A stretch of 64,000 nt of DNA, taken from Hyphomicrobiales bacterium (GTDB taxonomy: Bacteria > Pseudomonadota > Alphaproteobacteria > Rickettsiales > JACKKO01). Location of the stretch: the NCBI GenBank assembly GCA_024236395.1, contig JACKKO010000003.1, forward strand, positions 62,001 through 126,000. Reading direction: 5' to 3'. The position numbers and the translations under genes were made by a program. Shown here piece after piece: positions 52,065 through 62,515 of the stretch; position 1 is the first letter of the stretch; the number at the start of each line of letters is the position of its first letter. Under the pieces are notes generated by a model. That model saw nothing but the letters and a program-made list of their open reading frames with translations, was not told where the DNA came from and searched no databases.

Positions 52065-53429
52065 ATGCAGAGTATTAATCCGGTCAATGGCGAGGTAATC
52101 CATACCTATACGGAGATGCCTTCGGTAGAGGCGGAACACCGCATTAAGCAGTGTCATGAAGCTTTCCTGAGCTGGCGAAAATACAGTATAGAAAAACGGG
52201 CAGACCGTGTGCATCATGCCGCGACCCTACTGAAAGAACGAAAATCCCGATATGCCAGGTTGATGACGGAAGAAATGGGGAAACATCTGCGGGAGGCCGA
52301 GGCAGAAATTGAGAAATGCGCGTGGGTTTTTGAGTATTACGCGACGCATGCAGTGGAGTTCCTTAGTGACACACCGGTAAAAACAGAAATGGCAGAGAGT
52401 TTTATCACCTATCAGCCGTTAGGGGTGGTGCTGGCGGTGATGCCATGGAATTTCCCGTTCTGGCAGGTGTTCCGTTTTGCAGCTCCGGCTTTGATGGCGG
52501 GAAATGGGGCATTGCTCAAGCATGCCAGTAATGTATGCGGGTGCGCGCTGGCCATTGAGGAAGTGTTCAGTGATGCCGGATTCCCAAAAGCGCTGTTTTC
52601 TACGTTGCTGATCCCCGGGAAGCGAGTAGAGGAAGTGATTACGCATCCGTTGGTGAAAGCGGTGACGCTGACGGGTAGTACGGAGGCCGGACGCTCTGTG
52701 GCGGCAATGGCCGGGCGGTGCCTGAAGAAATCGGTGCTGGAGCTGGGCGGAAGTGATCCGTACCTGATTTTAGAAGATGCGGATTTAGACAAAGCGGTGA
52801 CGGCCTGCGTCAAGAGCCGTCTCATTAATAACGGTCAGAGCTGTATTGCCGCAAAGCGCTTTATTGTGGTGGAGGCGGTGTACGAGGCGTTTGTTCAGGC
52901 ATTCACCGCGCAGATGGAAGCCATCAAAATGGGTGACCCAACTGATAATATGGCGGATATAGGGCCGCAGGCCAGCCTCGCGCTCCGGGATGCGCTGCAT
53001 CGGCAGGTCACAGAGTCAGTGAAAGCAGGGGCACGTTGCCTGATAGGAGGCCATATCCCGGAAGAGAAGGGGGCTTGGTATCCACCCACAGTACTGGTGG
53101 ATGTGCAGAAAGGAATGCCTGCCTATGCGGAGGAATTGTTCGGCCCGGTGGCCGCAATTATCCGGGTAAAAGATACAGAGGAAGCGATCGCGGTAGCGAA
53201 TGATACTGCATTTGGGCTGGGCAGCGGAATTTTCTCTGAGGACATCAAAAACGCCCGGAGGATTGCACGGGATCGTATTATTGCCGGTGCCACGGCGGTG
53301 AATGATTTTGTGAAATCAGACCCGCGCCTGCCGTTTGGCGGAGTGGGAGAAAGTGGCTATGGCCGCGAGCTTTCGGTGTTTGGTATTCGCGAATTTGTGA
53401 ATATCAAGGCGGTAACAGTTGGAGCATAA
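52065..53429 (+). CDS. gabD: NAD(P)-dependent succinate-semialdehyde dehydrogenase
   Basis: Aldehyde dehydrogenase superfamily, 454 residues from the ATG at 52065 (MQSINPVNGEVIHTY), which has GAGGGGAG just upstream. The frame extends 21 codons further without similarity. Motifs: VMPWNFPFWQVFRFAAP, LTGSTEAGRSVA, catalytic Glu in LELGGSDPYLIL, catalytic Cys in NNGQSCIAAKRF, and LPFGGVGESGYGREL. This is the short Sad/GabD-like type with the N-terminal NPVNGE. It oxidises succinate semialdehyde to succinate; related aldehydes cannot be excluded. A strong terminator follows. Confidence 0.88.
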   Translation: MQSINPVNGEVIHTYTEMPSVEAEHRIKQCHEAFLSWRKYSIEKRADRVHHAATLLKERKSRYARLMTEEMGKHLREAEAEIEKCAWVFEYYATHAVEFLSDTPVKTEMAESFITYQPLGVVLAVMPWNFPFWQVFRFAAPALMAGNGALLKHASNVCGCALAIEEVFSDAGFPKALFSTLLIPGKRVEEVITHPLVKAVTLTGSTEAGRSVAAMAGRCLKKSVLELGGSDPYLILEDADLDKAVTACVKSRLINNGQSCIAAKRFIVVEAVYEAFVQAFTAQMEAIKMGDPTDNMADIGPQASLALRDALHRQVTESVKAGARCLIGGHIPEEKGAWYPPTVLVDVQKGMPAYAEELFGPVAAIIRVKDTEEAIAVANDTAFGLGSGIFSEDIKNARRIARDRIIAGATAVNDFVKSDPRLPFGGVGESGYGRELSVFGIREFVNIKAVTVGA

Positions 53430-53430
53430 A

Positions 53431-53459
53431 AAAACCCGGGGATCGCCTCCCCGGGTTTT
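53431..53459. terminator. Bidirectional intrinsic terminator
   Basis: AAAACCCGGGG, loop ATCGCCT, CCCCGGGTTTT: an 11-bp stem with flanking A and T tracts between the convergent gabD and rpoC. It ends the rpl-rpoBC transcript and gabD. Confidence 0.92.
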
Positions 53460-53478
53460 CGTTTCCAGCTACAATGCC

Positions 53479-56400
53479 TTAGCCTGCATTGGCACTGCGC
53501 TGTGCATCATCATCGGATGATTCTACGGCAGGAGCGGCTTCTTCGCCTTCCTGATTCACCTGCAATTTTGCAATTTTCTCCTGACGGAGCTTTGCAATCT
53601 CGCGGTCGCGAGCTACGGCTTTCTTCTTCATCTGGCGCATGAAGGCACCCGTACCCGCCGGGATCAGACGCCCAACGATCACGTTTTCCTTCAAGCCGTG
53701 CAGATGATCCACCTTGCCGGAAACCGCTGCTTCCGTCAGAACGCGGGTGGTTTCCTGGAAGGATGCCGCGGAAATGAAGGACTTGGTTTGCAGCGAGGCC
53801 TTGGTAATTCCCTGCAATACCGGGCTGGCTTCGGCCTGTTTATAGCCTTGCGCCGCAGCCTTGGCATTCACTTCCTCAAACTCCTCACGGTCTACCTGTT
53901 CGCCTGCCAAGAAGGTGGTTTCACCCGGTTCGGTGATTTCCACTTTCTGCAGCATTTGGCGCGTAATCACTTCGATATGCTTATCGTTGATTACCACACC
54001 CTGCAAACGATAGACCTGCTGGATTTCCTGCACCATATACTTGGCCAGCGCTTCTACGCCCATGACCTTCAGGATATCATGCGGTACCGGGTTACCATCC
54101 ATCAGGAGGTCGCCTTTCTTCACATAATCCCCCTCATTCACCACGAGGTGCTTCCCTTTCGGTACGAGGTATTCCACGGCCTCATCATCCGCACTTTTCG
54201 GACGAATCACCACGCGGGTCTTGGATTTGTAATCCCGACCAAATTCAACAACACCTTCAATTTCACTGATGATGGCGTGATCTTTCGGCTTACGGGCTTC
54301 AAACAACTCGGCCACACGCGGCAGCCCCCCTGTAATATCACGGGTTTTGCTGGATTCCCGCGGGATACGTGCCAACACGTCCCCGGAGTGCACTTCCTGG
54401 CCGTCTTCCACGTTCAGGATAGCGTCAATCGGCAGGAAGTAACGTGCTTCCAGCCCGTTGGCCAGCGTAATCAGCTCGCCATCGCCATCACGCAGTGTGA
54501 TACGCGGCTTCAGGTCGGCACCGCCCTTGAACTGTTTCCAGTCAATAATCACTTTGCTGGAAAGCCCGGTGGCTTCATCCATGACTTCTTTCATGGAAAT
54601 CCCATCCGTGATATCGCGGTACACCACGCGACCGGTACGCTCAGTGATGATGGGGATGGTATACGGATCCCATTCTGCCAGTTTCTCACCTTTTTTTACC
54701 TTATCACCGTCATCTTTCGGCATACGTGCGCCGTACGGTACGGAGAAGCGGGCGCGCTCATGGCCTTTATCATCCAGGATCAGCAGCTCACAGGAGCGGC
54801 TCATCACCACGTTACGCTTCTTGCTGTCGTGTACGATGTGACGGTTGACCAGCTTGATCACCCCATCCTGCGGGGCTTCAATGGTGGATTGCTCCACACT
54901 GCTGGTTGCCGCACCTCCAATGTGGAACGTACGCATTGTCAGCTGGGTGCCCGGCTCGCCGATGGATTGGGCAGCGATAACCCCAATGGCTTCGCCGACA
55001 TTCACCAACTGGCCGCTTGTCAGATCGCGCCCGTAACAACGGCTACAAATACCACCCCGGCTTTCACAATTAATCACCGAGCGAATCAGAACCGATTCTA
55101 CTCCGACGGCATCAATTTTGTCGGCGATGATTTCATCAATCACCTGACCAGCGGAAACGAGGATGTCATTCGTGGAAGGATGACGTACATCCTTGGCTGC
55201 ACAACGGCCCAGGATGGTATCCCGCAGCGTGACAACGATTTCACCACCTTCAATGATAGATTTACCAACAATCCCATTTTTAGTGCCGCAATCGTCTTCT
55301 ACCACTACGCAATCCTGCGCCACATCCACCAGACGGCGGGTGAGGTACCCGGAGTTTGCCGTTTTCAGTGCTGTATCCGCCAGACCTTTCCGTGCACCGT
55401 GCGTGGAGTTAAAGTACTCCAACACGTTCAGGCCTTCTTTAAAGTTAGAGATAATCGGCGTTTCAATAATCTCCCCGGAAGGTTTGGCCATCAACCCGCG
55501 CATCCCGGCCAGCTGCTTAATCTGTGCGGCAGAACCCCGCGCCCCAGAATGCGCCATCATGTAAATGGCGTTCACATCCTGCTGGTTTGCGGCTTTCTTC
55601 GCACTTTTGGAGTTTTCATCGCCGGAGATGATTTTCATCATGTCGTTCGCCACGCGGTCGGTACATTGTGACCAGGCGTCCACCACCTTGTTGTATTTTT
55701 CACCCATGGTGATGAGACCGTCCGTGTATTGCTTCTCGAACTGCTTCACTTCTTTCAGTGTGCGTTCGATATGGCTGTGCTTGCTATCCGGAATGACCAT
55801 ATCGTCTTTACCGAAGGAGATGCCAGCCTTACAGGCATGGCCAAAGCCCAGCTTCATCAGGCGGTCGGCAAAGATGACCGTCGTTTTCTGACCACAATGG
55901 CGATACACTTCCTCAATCAGGCGGCTGACATCTTTCTTCGTCAATACCTGGTTGATAAGCTTGAACGGCAGCTTGGCATTACGCGGCAGTAGTTCAGCAA
56001 TGAACATACGACCCGGCGTGGTTTCCACGAGGTCCGTTTTGGGCTGGCCTTTTTCATCCACCGTGTGGAAGCGCGTCTTGATACGCGTATGGAGCGAAAT
56101 GATTTTCCGTTCTAGTGCGTGCTCAATTTCCCCCATGTCGGAGAAGGCCATCCCATCACCCGGCAGATCATCAAACTGCATGGTGAGGTAGTAAATCCCC
56201 AGGATAATATCCTGCGTTGGTACAATGATGGGTTTCCCGTTGGCAGGGCTGAGGATGTTGTTCGTCGACATCATCAGTACACGTGCTTCCAGTTGTGACT
56301 CAATGGAAAGCGGGACGTGTACGGCCATCTGGTCGCCGTCAAAGTCAGCATTAAACGCCGTACATACCAGCGGATGCAGACGAATGGCCTTCCCTTCAAT

Positions 56401-57729
56401 GAGAACCGGTTCAAATGCCTGAATCCCCAGACGGTGAAGGGTAGGAGCGCGGTTCAGGAATACCGGGTGCTCACGGATTACTTCTTCTAGAATATCCCAG
56501 ACTTCCGGACGCTCATACTCTACCATTTTCTTGGCGACTTTAATGGTCGTGGCGATGCCATACAGTTCCAGTTTGGCATAGATAAACGGCTTGAACAGTT
56601 CCAGCGCCATCTTCTTAGGGATACCGCATTGGTGCAGTTTCAATTCCGGCCCGACCACAATGACCGAACGGCCGGAATAATCCACACGCTTACCCAGCAG
56701 GTTTTGACGGAAGCGACCCTGTTTCCCTTTCAGCATATCGCTGAGGGATTTGAACGGGCGCTTGTTGGCGTCTTTAATCACGCGGCCACGGCGACCGTTA
56801 TCAAACAGCGCATCGACCGATTCCTGCAGCATCCGCTTTTCGTTGCGGATGATGATATCCGGTGCTTTCAGTTCCAGCAGGCGCTTCAGGCGGTTATTCC
56901 GGTTAATGACGCGGCGGTACAGATCGTTCAGGTCAGAAGTCGCAAAGCGGCCACCATCCAACGGCACCAGCGGGCGCAGATCTGGCGGAATCACCGGCAC
57001 GACATCCAGCACCATCCACTCCGGACGGTTCTGGGATTCCAGGAAGGATTCAATCAGCTTCAGACGCTTGACCAGCTTCTTCAGCTTGGCTTCTGAGGAA
57101 GTGCTGCCAAGTTCGGCGCGCATACGCACTTTTTCTTCTTCCAGATCGAGCGCGATCAGCATTTTCTTCACGGCTTCCGCACCGATCATGGCAGTGAAGG
57201 TTTCCTCGCCGAAATCGTCCTGCGCTTTGTAATATTCATCCTCGGTCAGCAGTTGGCCATAGGTAAACGGTGTCAGGCCGGGCTCCACGACAACATAAGA
57301 TTCAAAGTACAGAATCTTTTCCAGGTCCTTCAGTGGCATATCCAGCAGCAGACCAATACGCGAGGGCAGGGACTTCAGGAACCAGATATGCACCACCGGG
57401 CTGGCCAGTTCAATATGGCCCATACGCTCCCGACGTACTTTGGAGGTAGTGACTTCCACGCCGCACTTTTCACAGACAATACCACGGTATTTCATGCGCT
57501 TATATTTGCCGCACAGACATTCATAATCGCGTACCGGGCCAAAGATACGGGCACAGAACAGACCATCCCGCTCTGGCTTGAACGTACGGTAGTTAATGGT
57601 TTCCGGCTTTTTTACTTCGCCGAAAGACCAGGACCGGATTTTTTCCGGGCTGGCGATGGAGATTTGGATATTATCGAATTCCTGCGAATTCTTACTTTGT
57701 CCAAAAAAGTGCATCATTTCCTGATACAT
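53479..57729 (-). CDS. rpoC: RpoC, RNA polymerase beta' subunit
   Basis: 1416 residues. The N-terminal zinc ribbon has CLCGKYKRMKYRGIVCEKCG. The catalytic Mg-binding loop NADFDGDQ is near residue 460. Further conserved parts are RTFHIGGAA, the bridge helix/trigger loop region and the second zinc site CESRGGICSRCYG. The tail is Glu/Ala-rich (EEAAPAVESSDDDAQ). It lies 49 bases after rpoB. Complete. Confidence 0.98.
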   Translation of the reverse strand: MYQEMMHFFGQSKNSQEFDNIQISIASPEKIRSWSFGEVKKPETINYRTFKPERDGLFCARIFGPVRDYECLCGKYKRMKYRGIVCEKCGVEVTTSKVRRERMGHIELASPVVHIWFLKSLPSRIGLLLDMPLKDLEKILYFESYVVVEPGLTPFTYGQLLTEDEYYKAQDDFGEETFTAMIGAEAVKKMLIALDLEEEKVRMRAELGSTSSEAKLKKLVKRLKLIESFLESQNRPEWMVLDVVPVIPPDLRPLVPLDGGRFATSDLNDLYRRVINRNNRLKRLLELKAPDIIIRNEKRMLQESVDALFDNGRRGRVIKDANKRPFKSLSDMLKGKQGRFRQNLLGKRVDYSGRSVIVVGPELKLHQCGIPKKMALELFKPFIYAKLELYGIATTIKVAKKMVEYERPEVWDILEEVIREHPVFLNRAPTLHRLGIQAFEPVLIEGKAIRLHPLVCTAFNADFDGDQMAVHVPLSIESQLEARVLMMSTNNILSPANGKPIIVPTQDIILGIYYLTMQFDDLPGDGMAFSDMGEIEHALERKIISLHTRIKTRFHTVDEKGQPKTDLVETTPGRMFIAELLPRNAKLPFKLINQVLTKKDVSRLIEEVYRHCGQKTTVIFADRLMKLGFGHACKAGISFGKDDMVIPDSKHSHIERTLKEVKQFEKQYTDGLITMGEKYNKVVDAWSQCTDRVANDMMKIISGDENSKSAKKAANQQDVNAIYMMAHSGARGSAAQIKQLAGMRGLMAKPSGEIIETPIISNFKEGLNVLEYFNSTHGARKGLADTALKTANSGYLTRRLVDVAQDCVVVEDDCGTKNGIVGKSIIEGGEIVVTLRDTILGRCAAKDVRHPSTNDILVSAGQVIDEIIADKIDAVGVESVLIRSVINCESRGGICSRCYGRDLTSGQLVNVGEAIGVIAAQSIGEPGTQLTMRTFHIGGAATSSVEQSTIEAPQDGVIKLVNRHIVHDSKKRNVVMSRSCELLILDDKGHERARFSVPYGARMPKDDGDKVKKGEKLAEWDPYTIPIITERTGRVVYRDITDGISMKEVMDEATGLSSKVIIDWKQFKGGADLKPRITLRDGDGELITLANGLEARYFLPIDAILNVEDGQEVHSGDVLARIPRESSKTRDITGGLPRVAELFEARKPKDHAIISEIEGVVEFGRDYKSKTRVVIRPKSADDEAVEYLVPKGKHLVVNEGDYVKKGDLLMDGNPVPHDILKVMGVEALAKYMVQEIQQVYRLQGVVINDKHIEVITRQMLQKVEITEPGETTFLAGEQVDREEFEEVNAKAAAQGYKQAEASPVLQGITKASLQTKSFISAASFQETTRVLTEAAVSGKVDHLHGLKENVIVGRLIPAGTGAFMRQMKKKAVARDREIAKLRQEKIAKLQVNQEGEEAAPAVESSDDDAQRSANAG

Positions 57730-57778
57730 GGTGCCCCCTGTGCTTATGTATATCTGTTATCTGCGTGGTCTAATGTTA

Positions 57779-60700
57779 CTAACTGGCCTGCTTGAGCAGC
57801 TTACTTTCCGGATCTTCCGGGGAAGCTGTTTTATCCTCGTTATCAGCAGAAATCAGTTCAACGTTAAGGCAAAGCGAGCGCAGCTCTTTTACCATTACGT
57901 GGAACGATTCCGGAATACCGGATTCCAGTGTGTGATCGCCCTTCACGATGGATTCATACACCTTCGTACGGCCGGCCACGTCATCGGATTTCACCGTCAG
58001 CATTTCCTGCAGGGTATAGGATGCGCCATAGGCTTGCAGTGCCCAGCATTCCATTTCCCCAAAGCGCTGACCACCAAAGTGGGATTTACCACCCAGTGGC
58101 TGCTGCGTCACCAGGCTGTACGGCCCAATCGAACGGGCGTGGATCTTATCGTCCACCAGGTGGTGCAGCTTCAGCATGTAAATGTAACCCACGGTGACTT
58201 CGCGGTCGAACTGCTCGCCCGTCCGCCCGTCATACAGGCGGGACTGGCCAGAGGTGGAAAGCCCGGATTTCTCCAGCAGCTTCTCAATATCGTCCTGCTT
58301 GGCACCATCGAAGACCGGTGTGGCAAACGGAATCCCAGTTTTAAGATTGTTGGCCAGTTCCAGCACTTCCGTCCTTTCCATCTTCTTGATCTCGTCGGTA
58401 TCTTCCTTCCGTGTGTAGTAGGAGGAGATTCCCTTCCGGATATTCTCGATGGTTTTTTCGGAGTTGTCTTTTTCCAGGGAATCCAGCAGAGTGCGAATTT
58501 GCTTGCCGAAGTTTGCAGAGGCCCAGCCCAGGTGGGTTTCCATGATCTGCCCCACGTTCATACGCGAAGGCACACCCAGCGGGTTCAGTACGATATCCAC
58601 TGTGGTACCATCTGCCAGGTACGGCATATCTTCCGCCGGACAGATTTTGGAGATCACCCCTTTGTTTCCGTGGCGACCGGCCATCTTATCACCCGGCTGC
58701 AGCTTACGCTTCACCGCGATGAAGACCTTGACCATCTTCAGTACGCCGGAGGGGAGGTCATCACCATCCTGCACCTTCTGGATTTTATCCTGCAGGCGGG
58801 CCTGCAGATTGCGGATAATTTCCTCGTGGTGCTTCTTCAGCACTTCAATCTGCTCCGTGGCTTTCTCGTCGGAAACGCCGATCTGCCACCATTTGGCGTG
58901 TGGAATTTCTTCCAGCGCCTTTTCGGTGATCGCAGCGCCCTTCTTCACGCTTTCCACGGCTTTCATGGCTTTCTGCCCAACGAGGATTTCCTTCAACTCA
59001 CCATAAATATGGTTTTCATAGATAAAGCGCTCGTCGTTGCTATCCTTGGTCAGGCGGTTGATTTCCGCGCGCTCAATGGCCATGGCACGTTCGTCTTTCT
59101 CGATACCACGGCGTGAGAACACACGAACTTCCACCACTGTCCCGGTGATACCCGGTGGCAGGCGCAGTGAAGAATCACGTACATCCGCAGCTTTTTCACC
59201 AAAGATGGCGCGCAGCAGCTTCTCTTCCGGCGTGATGGGGGATTCGCTCTTTGGCGTCACTTTACCCACCAGAATATCACCGGCCTTGACTTCGGCACCA
59301 ATATGCACAATCCCGACTTCATCAAGGTGACGCAGGTTCTCTTCGCTGATGTTCGGAATATCACGGGTGATTTCTTCCGGCCCCAGCTTGGTATCGCGCG
59401 CCATGATCTCAAATTCCTCGATATGAATAGAGGTAAACACGTCCTCTTTCACAATACGCTCAGAGATCAGGATTGAGTCTTCAAAGTTATAACCATTCCA
59501 CGGCATGAACGCGACCAGCACGTTCCGGCCCAGCGCCAGTTCGCCCAGATCCGTGCTCGGCCCATCGGCGATGATGTCGCCTTTCTTCACGCGGTCACCC
59601 ACTTTAACGACTGGGCGCTGTGTGATGCAGGTGCTCTGGTTAGAGCGCTGGAACTTGCGCAGGTTATAAATCGTCACGCCGGTTCCGGCTTCATTTTCCG
59701 CCCGTTTGGTGGTGGAACGAATTACGATACGGGTGGCATCCACCTGATCGACTAAACCATCGGCCTTGGCGGCCAGCGTTGCACCGGAATCCGTAGCAAC
59801 CAGCGATTCCATCCCGGTGCCCACCAGCGGTGCTTCCACCTGTACCAGCGGCACGGCCTGGCGTTGCATGTTGGAACCCATCAGTGCGCGGTTGGCGTCG
59901 TCGTTTTCCAGGAACGGAATCAGCGATGCCGCCACAGAAACAATCTGTTTCGGAGCAACATCCGCAAATTCCACGGTTTTCGGATCCGCCATGACGAACT
60001 CACCTTTACGGCGGCAGCTCACTAGATCGTCCGAGTAGCGGTTGTCTTTATCCACGGCTTCACCTGACTGGGCGATCGTGTAACGGCCTTCCTCAATGGC
60101 GGAGAGATACTGCACATCGTCTGTCAGTTTGCCATCCACCACTTTACGGTAGGGCGTTTCGATGAAGCCATATTTATTCACACGGGCATACGTGGCCAGA
60201 CTGTTGATCAGACCGATATTCGGGCCTTCCGGTGTTTCAATCGGGCAGATACGACCATAATGTGTCGGATGTACGTCGCGGACTTCAAAGCCAGCGCGTT
60301 CACGCGTCAGACCACCCGGTCCAAGCGCGGAAAGACGACGCTTATGTGTGATTTCCGACAGCGGGTTGGTTTGGTCCATAAACTGCGAAAGCTGTGAAGA
60401 GCCAAAGAACTCACGCACCACAGCCGAAAGTGGCTTCGCATTAATGAGATCATGCGGCATGATAGTATCCACATCCACGGAGCCCATGCGCTCCAGAATG
60501 GCACGCTCCATACGCAGCAGACCGATACGGAACTGGTTTTCCAGCAGTTCACCCACGGAACGCACACGGCGGTTCCCCAGATGGTCGATATCATCCACTT
60601 CGCCATTCCCATCGCGCAGATCGATGATCGTGCGGACAATCGCCAGAATATCTTCCTTCGTCAGTGTGCCTACCGACTCTTCGATATCCAGATTCAGGCG

Positions 60701-61942
60701 GGCACTCATCTTCACACGCCCAACATCCGAGAGGTCATAGCGGGAGGCATCAAAAAACAGGCCCTGGAAAAGTGTTTCGGCAGCTTCCGGGGTAGGGGGC
60801 TCACCCGGGCGCATCACTTTATAGACATCTATTAGTGATTCTTCGCGGGTGGTATTTTTATCGGCCAACATGGAGTACACCAGATAGGGGTGGGAGTTCA
60901 TACCCACTTCCAGTACTGGTATCTCCTTCATGTTCAGGTTATCCAGCAGCGATAGCGTTTCGTTATTGACCTGTGTGGCAGCCTTTACCAGCACTTCACC
61001 GGTTTTTTCATCAATGATATCCTTGCTGATAAACAGTTCGGCGAGCTCTTTTTCGTTTGGTAGATAGTGCTCCAGTCCAGCTTCTTTTGCCTTCTTTGCT
61101 GTACGGGCATTAATTTTTGTGCCGGCTTCAATTGCTACTTTGCCAGACTTGGCATCCACAATATCAACCTGTACACGTTGTCCAAGAAATAACTCGGCAT
61201 TAAATGGCAACGCCCAGCCACGCTTGGTTTTTGCCAGCGTGGTGGTTTCAAAAAACTGATCCAGAATTTCTCCTGTTTCCATGCCAATGGCGCGGAGCAG
61301 GGAGGTAATATGTAGTTTACGACGGCGGTCTACACGGAAATACAGCAGGTCCTTGGCATCAAATTCAAAATCCAGCCAGGAACCACGGTAGGGGATAACC
61401 CGTGCGGAATAGAGATATTTACCTGAGCTATGAGTTTTGCCCTCGTCATGCTCAAAGAACACGCCCGGTGAGCGGTGCATCTGCGAGACAATCACACGTT
61501 CCGTGCCGTTAATGATGAACGTCCCGTGCTCAGTCATCAGGGGGATGTCACCCAGGTAGACATCCTGCTCCTTGATGCTCTTGATTTCACGCGCACCGGT
61601 GTCTTCATCCACGGACCACACGATCAGGCGCAGCGTGGCACGTAGCGGGGCAGCAAAGGTGATATCACGCTGGATACACTCTTCCACATCATATTTTGGG
61701 GCATCGAATTCGTATTTGACGAATTCGAGTGTGGCGGCGTCAGAGAAGTCATTAATCGGAAATACCGATTTAATCACGGCCTGCAGCCCTGTGTCGCTAC
61801 GTTGATCCGAAGGAATGTTGATCTGCAGAAACGCGTCATATGACTTTTTCTGGATCTCAATCAGATTCGGAAGTTCTGTGACCGATGTCAGGCGGCCGAA
61901 ATTATGACGAATACGCTTACGCGAAGTAAAACTATGCGACAT
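57779..61942 (-). CDS. rpoB: RpoB, RNA polymerase beta subunit
   Basis: 1387 residues. The rifampicin region FFGSSQLSQFMDQTNPLSE and THKRRLSALGPGG has the common sensitive residues. Other segments are RPVVKVGDRVKKGDIIADGP, GHNPLGVPSRMN-like VLNPLGVPSRMNVGQI, and KSHFGGQRFGEMECWAL near the end. GGAGAA lies before the ATG. It follows rplL after a 147-base spacer with hairpins. Complete. Confidence 0.98.
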   Translation of the reverse strand: MSHSFTSRKRIRHNFGRLTSVTELPNLIEIQKKSYDAFLQINIPSDQRSDTGLQAVIKSVFPINDFSDAATLEFVKYEFDAPKYDVEECIQRDITFAAPLRATLRLIVWSVDEDTGAREIKSIKEQDVYLGDIPLMTEHGTFIINGTERVIVSQMHRSPGVFFEHDEGKTHSSGKYLYSARVIPYRGSWLDFEFDAKDLLYFRVDRRRKLHITSLLRAIGMETGEILDQFFETTTLAKTKRGWALPFNAELFLGQRVQVDIVDAKSGKVAIEAGTKINARTAKKAKEAGLEHYLPNEKELAELFISKDIIDEKTGEVLVKAATQVNNETLSLLDNLNMKEIPVLEVGMNSHPYLVYSMLADKNTTREESLIDVYKVMRPGEPPTPEAAETLFQGLFFDASRYDLSDVGRVKMSARLNLDIEESVGTLTKEDILAIVRTIIDLRDGNGEVDDIDHLGNRRVRSVGELLENQFRIGLLRMERAILERMGSVDVDTIMPHDLINAKPLSAVVREFFGSSQLSQFMDQTNPLSEITHKRRLSALGPGGLTRERAGFEVRDVHPTHYGRICPIETPEGPNIGLINSLATYARVNKYGFIETPYRKVVDGKLTDDVQYLSAIEEGRYTIAQSGEAVDKDNRYSDDLVSCRRKGEFVMADPKTVEFADVAPKQIVSVAASLIPFLENDDANRALMGSNMQRQAVPLVQVEAPLVGTGMESLVATDSGATLAAKADGLVDQVDATRIVIRSTTKRAENEAGTGVTIYNLRKFQRSNQSTCITQRPVVKVGDRVKKGDIIADGPSTDLGELALGRNVLVAFMPWNGYNFEDSILISERIVKEDVFTSIHIEEFEIMARDTKLGPEEITRDIPNISEENLRHLDEVGIVHIGAEVKAGDILVGKVTPKSESPITPEEKLLRAIFGEKAADVRDSSLRLPPGITGTVVEVRVFSRRGIEKDERAMAIERAEINRLTKDSNDERFIYENHIYGELKEILVGQKAMKAVESVKKGAAITEKALEEIPHAKWWQIGVSDEKATEQIEVLKKHHEEIIRNLQARLQDKIQKVQDGDDLPSGVLKMVKVFIAVKRKLQPGDKMAGRHGNKGVISKICPAEDMPYLADGTTVDIVLNPLGVPSRMNVGQIMETHLGWASANFGKQIRTLLDSLEKDNSEKTIENIRKGISSYYTRKEDTDEIKKMERTEVLELANNLKTGIPFATPVFDGAKQDDIEKLLEKSGLSTSGQSRLYDGRTGEQFDREVTVGYIYMLKLHHLVDDKIHARSIGPYSLVTQQPLGGKSHFGGQRFGEMECWALQAYGASYTLQEMLTVKSDDVAGRTKVYESIVKGDHTLESGIPESFHVMVKELRSLCLNVELISADNEDKTASPEDPESKLLKQAS

Positions 61943-62006
61943 GGGTGCTGTTCTCCAACTACTCGCGGTGGTGTTCCTGGGTTATACGTAGCGCAGTGAC
62001 GACCAA

Positions 62007-62060
62007 AGGGCCTGCTGAGACCAGCACGCCCTGAAGTCCTCCCACAGCTTCCCGCTGTAG
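62007..62060 (-). promoter_or_regulatory. Hairpins in the rplL-rpoB spacer (attenuator or processing site)
   Basis: On the minus strand two stem-loops lie in order: CTACAGC-GGGAA-GCTGTGG (62060-62042, one mismatch) and AGGGC-G-TGCTG-GTCT-CAGCA-G-GCCCT (62032-62007). Neither has a following T run, so full termination is unlikely. In other bacteria this spacer holds an attenuator and an RNase III site; assignment here is by position and structure. Confidence 0.45.
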
Positions 62061-62089
62061 GTACCGCGCAAAAAAGACCGGCACGTGAA

Positions 62090-62467
62090 CTATTTCAGCT
62101 CGACGGTAGCGCCAGCAGCTTCCAGCGCCGCTTTGATCTTTTCTGCTTCTTCTTTGCTTACGCCTTGTTTGACCGGCTTCGGTGCACCTTCCACGAGGTC
62201 TTTTGCCTCTTTCAGGCCCAGGCCAGTTACGCCACGGACTTCTTTGATCACGTTGATCTTCTTGTCGCCAGCGGCTGCCAGAACAACATCGAATTCCGTC
62301 TTTTCCTCAGCGGCTTCCGCTGCGGCACCACCTGCAACGGCTACTGCCGCTACCGGAGCTGCTGCAGAAACGCCCCATTTTTCTTCAAGAAGTTTTGCGA
62401 GGTCCGCTGCTTCGATCACTGTCAAAGCGGAAAGATCCTCAACGATTTTTTCCAGATTTGCTGCCAT
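62090..62467 (-). CDS. rplL: Ribosomal protein L7/L12
   Basis: 125 residues from the ATG at 62467 (MAANLEKIVEDLSAL), with GGGGGA upstream; the frame extends eight codons further. The N-terminal dimer domain, an Ala/Val/Gly-rich hinge (about 36-50) and the C-terminal factor-binding domain (EKTEFDVVLAAAGDKKINVI, VRGVTGLGLKEAKDLVEGAP) are all present. It forms the stalk with L10. Confidence 0.97.
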   Translation of the reverse strand: MAANLEKIVEDLSALTVIEAADLAKLLEEKWGVSAAAPVAAVAVAGGAAAEAAEEKTEFDVVLAAAGDKKINVIKEVRGVTGLGLKEAKDLVEGAPKPVKQGVSKEEAEKIKAALEAAGATVELK

Positions 62468-62515
62468 GGTTAAATCCCCCAATCGGTTCAATCAGTTAAC
62501 AAAATTAAAAAACGT

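Noticed and set aside
53698..55671. 657-codon open frame on the plus strand
   Set aside because: It is antisense to rpoC, has no ribosome site and no recognisable protein. Codon bias of the highly conserved opposite gene produces it.
57728..59116. 462-codon open frame on the plus strand
   Set aside because: Antisense to rpoB; the same reason applies.
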